Origin: Actinomycetota bacterium
Lineage (GTDB): Bacteria; Actinomycetota; Acidimicrobiia; Acidimicrobiales; Poriferisodalaceae
Direction: 5' to 3'
Assembly: GCA_014238065.1 (NCBI GenBank)
Contig: JABABU010000051.1
Span: 62,001-126,000 of the forward strand
Length of the DNA stretch: 64,000 bases
This document shows positions 9,231 through 18,295 of this stretch, piece after piece (positions within the stretch are counted from its first letter, which is position 1; each line of letters begins with the position of its first letter). The notes beneath the pieces were generated by a model. That model searched no databases. It saw only the letters and a program-made list of their open reading frames with translations, and was not told the DNA's origin. The translations under genes and the position numbers were made by a program.

Positions 9231-9962
9231 TCAGAGCAGCAGCACGATGGCCAAGACGACAACCGCCACGGCCGCCACCGCGAACGCCCAGGTCGGAGTT
9301 CCGCCGGCGGGAATGATCGTTGCATCCGGCGTCATGTCGTCGGCTACCGGACGACCGTCGATGTCCGCCGTCGAATGAGTGGCCGCCGCGGTCGACTCGG
9401 TCTCGTCATCTGACGCGAACAAGCGGTCGATGATGGAGTCGACTTTGACTTCGTCGTTGTGGTGCACGACGAGGTTTGCGGCCCTGTCGAGGGCAAACCG
9501 CACCCGCTCGATCTCCAAGATCCGGAGGAAGTCTCTGATCTCGTCGTCATCATCGCCGAACTCGTCGAGGCCATACACCGGGCCACCGGTCGCTGCGAGT
9601 TCTGCGATGACGAGGTCGTCGACCTCGAAGCCGAGTTCGGTGAGGCGGTCGACGTCGCCGGCGTCTTCCTTTGCAGCCGCGATGCTGAGGGCGATGTCGA
9701 GTTCGAGGATCGCGGCAGCGGCTTCTTCGACCGGCACGATGACCTGGATCGGCAGCTGGCCCTCTTCGAGACACTCGGGGTCGACATCTCTGATGTAGGC
9801 ATCGAGCCCTGCAGCGCGCAGCTTCGTGTGGATGACACCTGCCTCAGCGTCTTGATCGGTCGCGACTACGAGCGCCCAGCCCTCGTCGACCTCCCAGGTC
9901 ACAAGCTCGTCGCTCGACGCTTCATCGGCATCCGCGTCCGGTCCCTCGCCAGCGTTGTCCAT
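9231..9962 (-). CDS. Acidic tail-anchored protein with DUF2007-like domain
   Basis: The 243-residue protein has a very acidic N-terminus, a domain at about residues 25-95 (WALVVATDQDAEAGVIHTKL, then AYIRDVDPE, then LPIQVIVPVEEA) resembling DUF2007 putative signal-transducing domains, an acidic middle region, and one C-terminal membrane helix (WAFAVAAVAVVVLAIVLLL). It should be anchored by its tail with the bulk in the cytoplasm. The frame extends upstream, but the ATG at 9962 has a strong GGAGGAGG six bases before it. Function unknown. Confidence 0.7.
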   Translation of the reverse strand: MDNAGEGPDADADEASSDELVTWEVDEGWALVVATDQDAEAGVIHTKLRAAGLDAYIRDVDPECLEEGQLPIQVIVPVEEAAAAILELDIALSIAAAKEDAGDVDRLTELGFEVDDLVIAELAATGGPVYGLDEFGDDDDEIRDFLRILEIERVRFALDRAANLVVHHNDEVKVDSIIDRLFASDDETESTAAATHSTADIDGRPVADDMTPDATIIPAGGTPTWAFAVAAVAVVVLAIVLLL

Positions 9963-10103
9963 ATCCTCCTCCTTCGAAGCCGTCACGGGTTGCAGATTCG
10001 TAACGCACGAACGTCGTTCCCATGAGGATGGCACGGCCCAGCACGCGAGACGTGCGCCCGAACCATCCGCTGAGTCTGGAAGACGGTGGATAGCGTGTAG
10101 ATC

Positions 10104-11177
10104 GTGAGTTCACCGGCTGGAACAGGCGCACGCGCCGACTACGGCGCCATCGTCTTGCAGTCGTTCGGCGGGCCGAACGGGCCCGATGACGTGATGGGCT
10201 TTCTCCAGAACGTCACTCGCGGTCGCAACGTGCCCTCGGATCGACTCGCCACCGTCGCAGAACAGTACGCCTTGTTTGGCGGTAAGAGCCCCATCAACGA
10301 ACTCAACCTGCAGTTGATCGATGCCCTCGGCGTCGAACTCGCCGACCGTGGCATCGACATTCCCATTCACTACGGCAATCGAAACTGGCAGCCGTACCTG
10401 CGAAACACGATCGGGCAACTCGCCGCCGACGGCATCTCGCCGGTTCTGGCTGTCGCAACGTCGGCATACAGCGGGTTCTCGAGTTGCCGTCAGTATCTGC
10501 TCGACATCGAAGATGCCGTTGCCGCTGCCTCCGCCTCGATCGAGGTCCACAAGGTCCGCCCCTTCTGGAATCATCCAGGGTTCATCGAAGCCAACGTGGC
10601 CCACATCGGCGCCTCGCTACAGCATCTTGGCGAGGCCGGCGTCGACACTGCAGACGTCCCGATCGTCTTCACTGCTCACAGCATTCCGACCGCGATGGCC
10701 GCCACCTCCGACTACGAGCTCCAACTCGGTGATGCAGCCACGCTGGTGCTGGACCGACTCCGCGAGCTTGCGCTGACAGCGCAGGGATCGGTTGATCTGG
10801 CCTTCCAGAGCAGAAGCGGACCGCCGCAGGTGCCATGGCTCGAACCGGACATCTCCGACCGACTTGCCGAGTTGAGGAGCAGCGGCGCCGAAACCGTCCT
10901 CGTATCACCGATCGGCTTCATCTCCGATCACATGGAGGTCGTGTACGACCTCGACACGCTCGCGGCCAACCGAGCCAGTGAGCTCGGAATCACGATGGTT
11001 CGTTCATCGACCCCGGGAACCCACCCGAGTTTTGTTGCCGCGCTCGCGTCGCTCGTCGAAGAACGAGTTCGGGGAACAGAACCACTGGCACTCGGCGAAC
11101 TGGGCGTCCGCAAACCATGTGGGAGAGAGTGCTGCCCTGCTCCAGAGCGACAGAGAACCTCTAGCCGACCGATCTGA
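10104..11177 (+). CDS. hemH: Ferrochelatase, coproporphyrin-type
   Basis: The 357-residue enzyme inserts Fe2+ into a porphyrin; in actinobacteria the substrate is coproporphyrin III (cpfC). Family motifs are VLQSFGGPNGPDDV, the substrate loop PIHYGNRNWQPYL, the metal-site region VFTAHSIPTAM and IGFISDHMEVVYDLD with the conserved His and Glu. Cys128 (SSCRQYL) and C339-x3-C343-C344 near the C-terminus (CGRECC) are plausible [2Fe-2S] ligands as in mycobacterial enzymes. GTG start. The last 17 bases overlap the 3' end of the convergent tdk gene. Confidence 0.93.
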   Translation: MSSPAGTGARADYGAIVLQSFGGPNGPDDVMGFLQNVTRGRNVPSDRLATVAEQYALFGGKSPINELNLQLIDALGVELADRGIDIPIHYGNRNWQPYLRNTIGQLAADGISPVLAVATSAYSGFSSCRQYLLDIEDAVAAASASIEVHKVRPFWNHPGFIEANVAHIGASLQHLGEAGVDTADVPIVFTAHSIPTAMAATSDYELQLGDAATLVLDRLRELALTAQGSVDLAFQSRSGPPQVPWLEPDISDRLAELRSSGAETVLVSPIGFISDHMEVVYDLDTLAANRASELGITMVRSSTPGTHPSFVAALASLVEERVRGTEPLALGELGVRKPCGRECCPAPERQRTSSRPI

Positions 11178-11793
11178 GACGCTCGACCTGCGGAGCTGCC
11201 GTACCGTGCATCCAGTGCTTCCTACACCGAAGCTCATAGGTCACGTCGGCGGTCGTACCATCATCGACCAGCACGACCTCGCCGTCGTAGACCTGGTTTC
11301 CATCGATGAGCCTCGCGTTGTGCGTTGCGAGTTCCCCGCACCAGCAGCGTGACTGCACCTGCAACTCGTTGCGCTGATCGGCTACCTCGAGCAGCCGTGC
11401 AGTGCCACTGAACAACCGTCCACGGAAGTCGGTGAGAAGTCCAAAGGCGTGAACATCGGCGTCGAGTTCGTCAACCACGAGAGCCAGCTGCTCGACTTGA
11501 TCTGGGGAGTAGAACTGGGCTTCGTCGCACACGAGGTAGTCGAGACCACCCCTGCCCGCAGCCTCTTCCTTTGCGATCGCGAACAGGTCGTGGTCCGGTC
11601 CGATAACCGTCGCAGACGCCGACACGCCAAGCGCGCTCGACACCGCATCAGCCTCGCGGTCGTGCTGAGTGATCAGGATGCCGCTGCCGGTCTGGCCGAG
11701 GTTGTGATGAATCTGCAGCGCGAGCGTGCTCTTTCCCGCCCCCATCGTGCCGAAGTAGAAGCTCAGTGTGGCCACGACGTGCCTTCCGTTCAA
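11161..11793 (-). CDS. tdk: Thymidine kinase (type II)
   Basis: This 210-residue thymidine kinase phosphorylates thymidine with ATP in the salvage pathway. The P-loop is FGTMGAGKST near residue 15, the Walker B/lid region is YLVCDEAQFY, and the thymidine-binding area is FGLLTDFRGRLFSGT. Zinc ligands are in SRCWCGELATHNARLI and LRCRKHW. Length matches the compact tetrameric family. The 3' end overlaps that of the ferrochelatase gene on the other strand by 17 bp. An alternative start (VVATLSFYFG) seven codons inside is possible. Confidence 0.93.
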   Translation of the reverse strand: MNGRHVVATLSFYFGTMGAGKSTLALQIHHNLGQTGSGILITQHDREADAVSSALGVSASATVIGPDHDLFAIAKEEAAGRGGLDYLVCDEAQFYSPDQVEQLALVVDELDADVHAFGLLTDFRGRLFSGTARLLEVADQRNELQVQSRCWCGELATHNARLIDGNQVYDGEVVLVDDGTTADVTYELRCRKHWMHGTAAPQVERLRSVG

Positions 11794-11865
11794 CCTGCTG
11801 CCCCTGCAAACTACACGCGAAGAACTACACCGTCGAGATTCATGAATTGACGTAACGAGCGCTCG

Positions 11866-14100
11866 CTACTCGCCCGACCGGCGGATGACTCTGGAAGCGC
11901 TCAGACGACCGATCGACACTGACATCAGCAACAGATCGAAGCCAAGTGCCAGCACGAGCACACCGATGAACCACAACGCGTTGCTCTCGACACCTGTCGC
12001 AGGAATCGAGCCACCACCGGTGTCCCCCGGGGTCTCGGTCTCACCTTCGACGGTTGGGACCTTGACAGTCACGCCATCGTCGTCGTCCTCGGTGGGATCT
12101 TGCGGTCCGTTACCGGGCGTCGAGTCGATGTCGGGCTGATCATGGCCAACCACCTGGCTGAAGTTGTCGAACTCGACGCGCGCGTCGGCCTTGATCGTGG
12201 CTGTGATCTGGAGCGACACCTCTGTTCCGGCCGCGAGATCACCGATGACCCACTCGCCAGTGGCGGCGGAGTATGTGCCGTGACCAGACGACGACACGAA
12301 TGTGACGTCAGGGGGCAGGACATCGGTGACGATCACGCCGGTGACGTCACTCAGCACGAGACCGTCGTCGGTCATGTCGTCGACTTGGAGATTCAAGGTG
12401 TAGACGACCTGATCGCCACGCTCTCTGTTCACCGGTCCCTCGACACCATCGACGAACTTCGTCAGGCTCACATCGACGAGTTCACTCGTGATCTTTGCGA
12501 TGTCATCGTCGTCCTCAACCGGATCTTGGGGCCCGTTGCCAGGTACAGAATCGATGTCGTCCTCGTTGTGGGTGGCAGCCTCGGCGACGTTCACAATTTC
12601 GCCGGTCACCTGGACGCTGGTCTCGAAGACCATTGTCGCCGAGGAACCCTTCGGCATGTCGCCGATCAGCCAGACCCCGGTCGACGGGTCGTACGAGCCG
12701 TCGCCGGAAGCCGTGAGCAGATCGAGGCCAGACGGCAACACGTCAGTCACCGACACGCCCGTGACATCACCGAGTTCGTCACCGGCATCAGTCAGAGCTT
12801 TGGCCTCGACGGTCACCTGCCACCAGACCGAAGCGCCGGGCATCGTCACGAGTTCGTCGACGAAGGGCCCAGCGGCCGCTGCGGCAACGCCCTTTGTGAC
12901 CTCGACATCGATCGGAACATCGTTCCCTTCGTCGACTTCGCCACCGGGGAGAGTGATCACGAAGGGTCCTCCCCCGACCGATGCCCCCGACTCACCTCGC
13001 TGATCGGACTCGGATTCGAGCTGGAACATCGCCCACGTCGCCCCAGCGGGGATGACGACATCGACCCGAATGGTCGTCCACTCAGGATCGAACGTCTTCT
13101 CGAAGCCGACAACTCGATACGGCGCTTCGCTTGCTCCTCCCTGGTATGGATGGTCGGCCGCCGGCGGAACATCGGGTATCGGATTCATCTCGGTGGTGCA
13201 TGGCAACGCGTCGCCCCCGAAGGGATCGTCGAGACCTTCAACTCCACCGTTGACACCGAACGCAGCCGTGAACCTGCCAGCGTTGGTCACTATCTGCTCT
13301 GGCACATCTCCAGAGCCGGCAGCAAGCCAAAGTGCATCACCTCGACACTCGGTCTGGGCGAAGTCAGTTCCCGCGTGGTTCAGAAAGAACTTCGCCACTC
13401 GATCGACGGCAACGGCAGGGAAGTAATAGACGATCGGCAGTGAGAATCCGCCACGGTCCGGCAGGCCCTCCCAGTAGTAGTCGACGCCGGTCCTGACCTC
13501 AACGAGCGTCTGCGTGTCGCACGGCGACACGTCGTACACCACAACAAGACTCGCTCCGTTGTTGTACCGCCCGCCTGTCGAGTCGTACCCGGAGATCTCG
13601 AGGGTGACAGGATCTGACCCCGAGACCAGGTTGAGGCCAGCGGGCCCCACATCGGCGTACCACGCGTACCAGTCGTCGGGAAGACCAGATGGCGCATAAC
13701 CGGCTTCACCGGGCGGCTGAATCCCTGTGACGGTCACACCGTTGACGATGAGCTCGCTGTCGGCCCGATCACCGCCTGGCGCGATGTCATTCGGGGTGAC
13801 GTCGTCGTAGCCGACCCATTCGAGGTACGCGGCGACGACTTGGCCTGGGCCTCCATCCACCGAGATCGTTCCTGCACCGTCACCTTGAAGCCCGACGCCG
13901 TAGTCGACCAACGTCTCACATGCCGACTCAGAGCGGTAGAGCGTGATCGCGCCGTCAGCTGCCGCAGGACTGATGGCGACGACCGAGGTCGCAACGAGAA
14001 CCGCCAACGTGCACGATCCTCGACCGAGGAGCCGGACACCGGGACGTGAGCTGTTGGGGCGACGCCTCCCGAAAGCTCGACCTCGAATGCGTGAACTCAC
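11866..14100 (-). CDS. Surface protein with two DUF11 repeats and IPATG-type cell-wall sorting tail
   Basis: The 744-residue exported protein has an arginine-rich signal peptide ending near SPAAA, a large N-terminal domain (to about residue 370), two DUF11-type beta-sandwich repeats (each with VTDVLP, then GVWLIGD or GEWVIGD), and acidic linkers that repeat PGNGPQDP followed by EDDDD. The C-terminus is SIPATG, a hydrophobic helix and a basic tail, the layout of a sortase substrate; no sortase gene is in the window. A GTG at 14100 with GGAGG five bases upstream is the preferred start. The frame also continues to a GTG at 14136 because the ribosome-binding region is duplicated. Confidence 0.8.
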   Translation of the reverse strand: MSSRIRGRAFGRRRPNSSRPGVRLLGRGSCTLAVLVATSVVAISPAAADGAITLYRSESACETLVDYGVGLQGDGAGTISVDGGPGQVVAAYLEWVGYDDVTPNDIAPGGDRADSELIVNGVTVTGIQPPGEAGYAPSGLPDDWYAWYADVGPAGLNLVSGSDPVTLEISGYDSTGGRYNNGASLVVVYDVSPCDTQTLVEVRTGVDYYWEGLPDRGGFSLPIVYYFPAVAVDRVAKFFLNHAGTDFAQTECRGDALWLAAGSGDVPEQIVTNAGRFTAAFGVNGGVEGLDDPFGGDALPCTTEMNPIPDVPPAADHPYQGGASEAPYRVVGFEKTFDPEWTTIRVDVVIPAGATWAMFQLESESDQRGESGASVGGGPFVITLPGGEVDEGNDVPIDVEVTKGVAAAAAGPFVDELVTMPGASVWWQVTVEAKALTDAGDELGDVTGVSVTDVLPSGLDLLTASGDGSYDPSTGVWLIGDMPKGSSATMVFETSVQVTGEIVNVAEAATHNEDDIDSVPGNGPQDPVEDDDDIAKITSELVDVSLTKFVDGVEGPVNRERGDQVVYTLNLQVDDMTDDGLVLSDVTGVIVTDVLPPDVTFVSSSGHGTYSAATGEWVIGDLAAGTEVSLQITATIKADARVEFDNFSQVVGHDQPDIDSTPGNGPQDPTEDDDDGVTVKVPTVEGETETPGDTGGGSIPATGVESNALWFIGVLVLALGFDLLLMSVSIGRLSASRVIRRSGE

Positions 14101-14105
14101 GTCTT

Positions 14106-14151
14106 CCTCCCACTCATGCAGCCCACGTCCTCCCACTCATGCAGCCCACGT
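14106..14151. repeat. 23-bp tandem duplication over the ribosome-binding site of the DUF11 surface protein
   Basis: Two perfect copies of a 23-bp unit occupy 14106-14128 and 14129-14151. On the minus strand each copy carries GTGGGAGGA, so both a GTG and a Shine-Dalgarno-like GGAGG are present twice, immediately upstream of the start of the surface protein gene. Confidence 0.85.
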
Positions 14152-14231
14152 CGCATATTGCCCGCAAGGAACTTAGTCGCGGCCGCGAGAAATGGCTGTT
14201 CACCTTGACCGTTCGCAAAGATCGCAGGAGG

Positions 14232-16961
14232 TCAGCTGCACCCGCTGGAGCTACCGCAACTCCTGCACGTGTAACACGACCCTGCTCGCGTCATGGTGTC
14301 GCCGCAGGTGAAGCACATCGGCGCCGAACCGCTCGCTGAGGCCCGGGGCGCAGGATCTGCAGCCATCTGGCTGCCGATCGAGTTCGGGACCGAAGCTGTG
14401 TCCATTCCGGGAAGTGTCGGTTCGGTCCGCTCCTCGGTGGCGAGGATACCGAGAGCGACGCGCTCGTCCATCGAGAGGTACTCGAGCGCGAGACGGCGGA
14501 AGATGTAGTCGACGAGGCTGGTCGCGATCCGCAGATCGGGATCGTCGGTGATACCGGCAGGCTCGAACCTGACGTTGGCGTACGCCTCGACATAAGCCTT
14601 CAGTGGCACGCCGTACTGCAAGCCGTGGCTGACGGAAATGGCGAAAGCATTCATGATCCCGGCCAGGGTCGATCCCTGCTTGGCGACCGTCAGGAATATC
14701 TCGCCGGGTCGACCGTTGTCATACTCGCCAACGGTCATGAAACCGTGGCAGTCGGCTACCCGAAACGAGAAAGTCCTGCTGTTGCGCTGGCGCGGCAACG
14801 ACTCGCGCTCTGGCGCACGGGCCGCGAGCATCTCCTCGAGTTCGGCGCCACTGACAACGCCACGGACTGCATCGAGCGAACCCTTGTCGGTAGACATCGG
14901 CTGAGCAACCTTGCAATTGTCACGGTAGACGGCGACTGCCTTCAACCCGAGCTCCCATGACAGGAGATGAAGGTCCTCGATGTCGCCAACCGAAGCCGTC
15001 TCCGGCAAGTTCACAGTTTTCGAGATGGCACCGGACAGGAATGGCTGCACAGCGCCCATCATCTTGACGTGACCTTCGTGGTGAATCACGTTGTCCCCCA
15101 TCGAGCATGCGAAGACCGCGAGATGGTCCGATGCGAGATGAGGAGCACCGATGATCGAGCCGTGCTCGACGATGTGACCAATGATGTCTTCAGCCTGGGC
15201 ATCGTCGTAGCCAAGCCTGCTCAACGCGCGCTGAATGGTCTGGTTCACGATCGACATCGACCCGCCACCGACCAGTTTTTTGTACTTCACGAGGGCGAGA
15301 TCTGGCTCGATGCCTGTGGTGTCGCAGTCCATCATGAACGAGATCGTGCCTGTCGGCGCAAGGACCGTCGCTTGCGCGTTCCTGACGCCGACGGTCTCTG
15401 CGAAGTCGACCGCACGATCCCAGGCCATCTCGGCTGCTGTCAGAAGATCGGCCGACACGAGATCTTCGTCGAGTTCGGCGCATGCGTCGCGATGCTTTCG
15501 CAACACTCTCGTGGTGTCGGTCGCGTTGTCGGCGAAGCCGGCGAAGGGTCCCATCCTGCTCGCGATCTGGCCCGATGTCGCGTAGGCATGGCCACCCATC
15601 AGCGCTGTGATACCTGCCGCGACCGATCGGCCTTCCTGGCTGTCGTATGCGACACCGAGCGCCATCAGCAGCGCGCCGAGGTTCGTGTACCCGAGGCCGA
15701 GCTGACGGAAGTCGTGCGACGTCTCAGCGATTCGATCTGTCGGGTAGTCGGCGTGACCGACAAGGATGTCTTGAGCCGTGAACGTGACCGCGACCGTCTG
15801 CTCGAAACCGTCCACGTCGAAGCTGAAGTCGTCGTTGAGGAACTCGAGCAGGTTGATGGAGGCGAGATTGCATGCGCTGTTGTCGAGGTGGAGGTACTCC
15901 GAGCACGGATTGCTGGCATTGATACGGCCGCTGACGGGGGTCGTGTGCCAGTTGTTGATGGTGGTGTCGAACTGCAGGCCGGGATCGGCGCACTTCCAGG
16001 CTGCCTCGGCGAGCTGATGCCAGAGATCGCGGGCCTTTACTGTTTCGATCACCTCGCCGGTGGTGCGCGCGATGAGGTCCCAGTCTGCGTCATCGACGAC
16101 AGCCCTCATGAAGGCGTCGGTGAGACGGACGGAGTTGTTCGCATTCTGATATTGAACCGAGAACGCATCGGCACCATCGAGGTCCATCTCGTAGCCGGCG
16201 TCACGGAGCACCCTCGCCTTGTCCTCCTCGCGAACCTTGCACCAGACGAAGTCGAACACGTCCGGGTGGTCGGCGTCGAGGATCACCATCTTGGCAGCAC
16301 GCCTGGTCTTGCCGCCCGACTTGATGGTGCCTGCTGAAGCATCGGCGCCACGCATGAAGCTCACGGGACCGCTGGCTTCCCCACCCCCGTTCAACAACTC
16401 CTTCGAGCCACGGATACGGCTGAGGTTGGCGCCTGATCCAGAGCCGCCTTTGAAGATGCGACCTTCTTCGGCGTACCAGTTGAGAATGTCGTCCATCGTG
16501 TCGTCGACACTGAGGATGAAGCACGCCGAAGCCTGCTGAGGCACACCCGGAACGCCGATGTTGAACCACACCGGCGAGTTGAACGACACACGCTGATGCA
16601 GGAGGAGCCATGTCAGTTCGGCGCGGAAGGTCTCTACCTCGTCCTCGACGAAGTAGCCGTCGGACTCGCCCCAGGCCGTGATCGTGTCAACGACACGCCG
16701 GACGACCTGGCGAAGACTGCACTCTCGCTCTTCGGTGCCGATCGTGCCGCGAAAGTACTTCTGGGCGACGATGTTGGTCGCGTTGACCGACCACGAGGCC
16801 GGGAACTCGACATCGAGTTGCTCGAACGACACCGAGCCGTCGCGCCAATCAGTCAACCTGGCGTCACGAAGTTCCCAGGTCACCTCGTCTTCAGGCTCGA
16901 ATCCCGGGATGGTGAAATGGCGTCGCAGACCAATGGCCTGTTGTTCAGGCGCAAAGGCCAT
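14232..16961 (-). CDS. nrdJ: Vitamin B12-dependent ribonucleoside-diphosphate reductase (class II)
   Basis: The 909-residue class II ribonucleotide reductase makes dNTPs with adenosylcobalamin as the radical source, without oxygen dependence. Recognised regions: FNSPVWFNIG, QASACFILSVDD, FKGGSGSGANLS, the active-site NPCSE with thiyl cysteine, DNSACNLASINL, and APTGTISFMMDCDTTGIEPD. The C-terminus is a cysteine-rich tail (CFTCGD, CYTCRSCG, GCS), which supplies reducing equivalents in this family. The ATG at 16961 has AGGAG six bases upstream; the open frame beyond it is not conserved-looking. A 580-bp non-coding region with DnaA-box-like sites separates it from the divergent RibD-C gene. Confidence 0.95.
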   Translation of the reverse strand: MAFAPEQQAIGLRRHFTIPGFEPEDEVTWELRDARLTDWRDGSVSFEQLDVEFPASWSVNATNIVAQKYFRGTIGTEERECSLRQVVRRVVDTITAWGESDGYFVEDEVETFRAELTWLLLHQRVSFNSPVWFNIGVPGVPQQASACFILSVDDTMDDILNWYAEEGRIFKGGSGSGANLSRIRGSKELLNGGGEASGPVSFMRGADASAGTIKSGGKTRRAAKMVILDADHPDVFDFVWCKVREEDKARVLRDAGYEMDLDGADAFSVQYQNANNSVRLTDAFMRAVVDDADWDLIARTTGEVIETVKARDLWHQLAEAAWKCADPGLQFDTTINNWHTTPVSGRINASNPCSEYLHLDNSACNLASINLLEFLNDDFSFDVDGFEQTVAVTFTAQDILVGHADYPTDRIAETSHDFRQLGLGYTNLGALLMALGVAYDSQEGRSVAAGITALMGGHAYATSGQIASRMGPFAGFADNATDTTRVLRKHRDACAELDEDLVSADLLTAAEMAWDRAVDFAETVGVRNAQATVLAPTGTISFMMDCDTTGIEPDLALVKYKKLVGGGSMSIVNQTIQRALSRLGYDDAQAEDIIGHIVEHGSIIGAPHLASDHLAVFACSMGDNVIHHEGHVKMMGAVQPFLSGAISKTVNLPETASVGDIEDLHLLSWELGLKAVAVYRDNCKVAQPMSTDKGSLDAVRGVVSGAELEEMLAARAPERESLPRQRNSRTFSFRVADCHGFMTVGEYDNGRPGEIFLTVAKQGSTLAGIMNAFAISVSHGLQYGVPLKAYVEAYANVRFEPAGITDDPDLRIATSLVDYIFRRLALEYLSMDERVALGILATEERTEPTLPGMDTASVPNSIGSQMAADPAPRASASGSAPMCFTCGDTMTRAGSCYTCRSCGSSSGCS

Positions 16962-17172
16962 TCGATTCTCCTGTGTGATGGGGAGGTCGCGATCGGCAGC
17001 CAGCAGGAGAGGACCCCGTTCCCCCACCCAGACGTGGAGGCCATGAGTCCGAAGAAACCACGGATTGCACGCAACCCAGATGACATCCCAGTCCGCCGGC
17101 GCCGATCGCGACACCCGGCAGACACCTTATGAACTCGACCCTGTGGAGGCCCAGAGGACAGGCCGAAAAGTT

Positions 17173-17187
17173 CTGAGGATATCTCAG
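17173..17187. promoter_or_regulatory. 15-bp palindrome in the nrdJ / RibD-C intergenic region
   Basis: CTGAGGATATCTCAG is a perfect palindrome with 5-bp arms and a GATAT centre. It lies just beside the DnaA-box-like cluster, about 210 bp upstream of nrdJ. It could be an operator; the regulator is unknown. Confidence 0.4.
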
Positions 17188-17194
17188 ATATTTC

Positions 17195-17421
17195 TGTGGA
17201 CAGACCGACGCGGTTCCGGGCAGGTCGCGGCGACACCTGATCCCACTTGACAGATGCAATATCCACAGCTTTGTGGACAACTTTGGACCACGTGGAAGGC
17301 AATGCCTGTTGACCTGGGCTTTTGATCTGCAAGCAAGCACTTCCGATGGCCCGACTTTCCCCATGACGAAGACATGACGGTGCGGACACCCAGCGGTTTT
17401 ACCCACAGCCCGTGTGGACGA
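17195..17421. promoter_or_regulatory. Cluster of five DnaA-box-like 9-mers upstream of nrdJ
   Basis: Five matches to the actinobacterial DnaA box (TTGTCCACA and close variants) occur in 227 bp: CTGTCCACA on the minus strand at 17195-17203, ATATCCACA at 17259-17267, TTGTCCACA (minus) at 17272-17280, TTACCCACA at 17399-17407 and TCGTCCACA (minus) at 17413-17421. Four of them form two convergent pairs with 4- and 5-bp gaps. The whole non-coding region 16962-17544 contains no recognisable gene. A DnaA-binding regulatory or titration site is the likely reading; it is not next to dnaA or dnaN, so a chromosomal origin is less likely. Confidence 0.6.
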
Positions 17422-17544
17422 ATGCAGGGTGTCATCTGTGGGCGGTCTCGCTCCGTGGCCGATGTTGCTAGCTTCGGCTGGCCGACCGATCAGAGGACCG
17501 GGTTGGTCGGCAAGGACCCCGGGCTGCGCTGCAAGGAGGCCACT

Positions 17545-18285
17545 GTGCACAGAATTCTGCCGGCACCACCAGAGGAGATCGACACCGATGACGCGTACAG
17601 GGCAGTACGACTGCCTGTCGGCGATCGGCCATGGGTGCTGGTCAACATGATCGAAAGTGCTGATGGCGCCATCGAAGTCGGCGGTGTCAGCGGCCCGCTC
17701 GGGAGTGCCGGCGACAAAGACGTGTTCTCGACGATGCGTATGATTCCAGACGTCATTCTGGTCGGCGCTGGCACCGCAATCGCCGAGGACTACGGCCCGA
17801 CGTCGACGAGCGTCAGCACGAGAACCCGTCGACTTGGTCACGGCGCGTGGCCGACCGCGCGTGTCGCTGTTGTTTCGAACTCGCTCAGTTTCGACCTCGC
17901 GAGCCGATTGTTTTCCGGAGGCGGCATTCGACCGATCGTGATCACATCGCATGCGAGCGACTCCGAGCGGCGCACCCATGTGGAGGCGGTGGCTGACGTG
18001 ATCCTCGCCGGCGAGCAACAGGTCGACCTCGAGGTCGGGTTGGTCGAGATCGCGAAGCTCGGAGCGAGGGTCGTGCTGTCCGAGGGTGGCCCGAGCCTCA
18101 ATGCCGGGTTGTTCACCGCCGATCTCGTCGACGAGCTCTGCGTGTCGTTGTCGCCGATGGTCGTGGGTGGCCCAAGTCGACGCATTCTGCACGGACCAGA
18201 GTTGTCCGGGACCGCGAATCTGACCCTCGCGCATGTGCTGACCGAGGACCATTTCCTGTTCCTTCGCTACCTGGTCGAGCGCTGA
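17545..18285 (+). CDS. RibD C-terminal-type (dihydrofolate reductase-fold) pyrimidine reductase family protein
   Basis: The 246-residue protein has the RibD_C/DHFR fold that in riboflavin synthesis reduces the ribosyl group of a pyrimidine intermediate with NADPH. Typical stretches are PWVLVNMIESADGAIEVGG, MIPDVILVGAGTAIAEDYG (nucleotide loop), LGARVVLSEGGPSLN and DELCVSLSPMVVGG. There is no deaminase domain, so it is a stand-alone reductase of unknown exact substrate. The GTG start is preceded by AAGGAGG six bases away. It is divergent from nrdJ across the DnaA-box region. Confidence 0.85.
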   Translation: MHRILPAPPEEIDTDDAYRAVRLPVGDRPWVLVNMIESADGAIEVGGVSGPLGSAGDKDVFSTMRMIPDVILVGAGTAIAEDYGPTSTSVSTRTRRLGHGAWPTARVAVVSNSLSFDLASRLFSGGGIRPIVITSHASDSERRTHVEAVADVILAGEQQVDLEVGLVEIAKLGARVVLSEGGPSLNAGLFTADLVDELCVSLSPMVVGGPSRRILHGPELSGTANLTLAHVLTEDHFLFLRYLVER

Positions 18286-18295
18286 CCAACGTCGG

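Noticed and set aside
16962-17045. Cobalamin riboswitch before nrdJ
   Set aside because: The minus strand has GGGGGAACGGGGTCC, which resembles part of the core, but no B12 box (AGTCAGGAGACCTGCC-like) follows and the order of elements does not fit.
17142-17445. Chromosomal replication origin
   Set aside because: DnaA-box-like sites are clustered but no dnaA, dnaN, gyrB, parA or rpmH gene is near and no clear AT-rich unwinding region is present. Kept only as a regulatory cluster.
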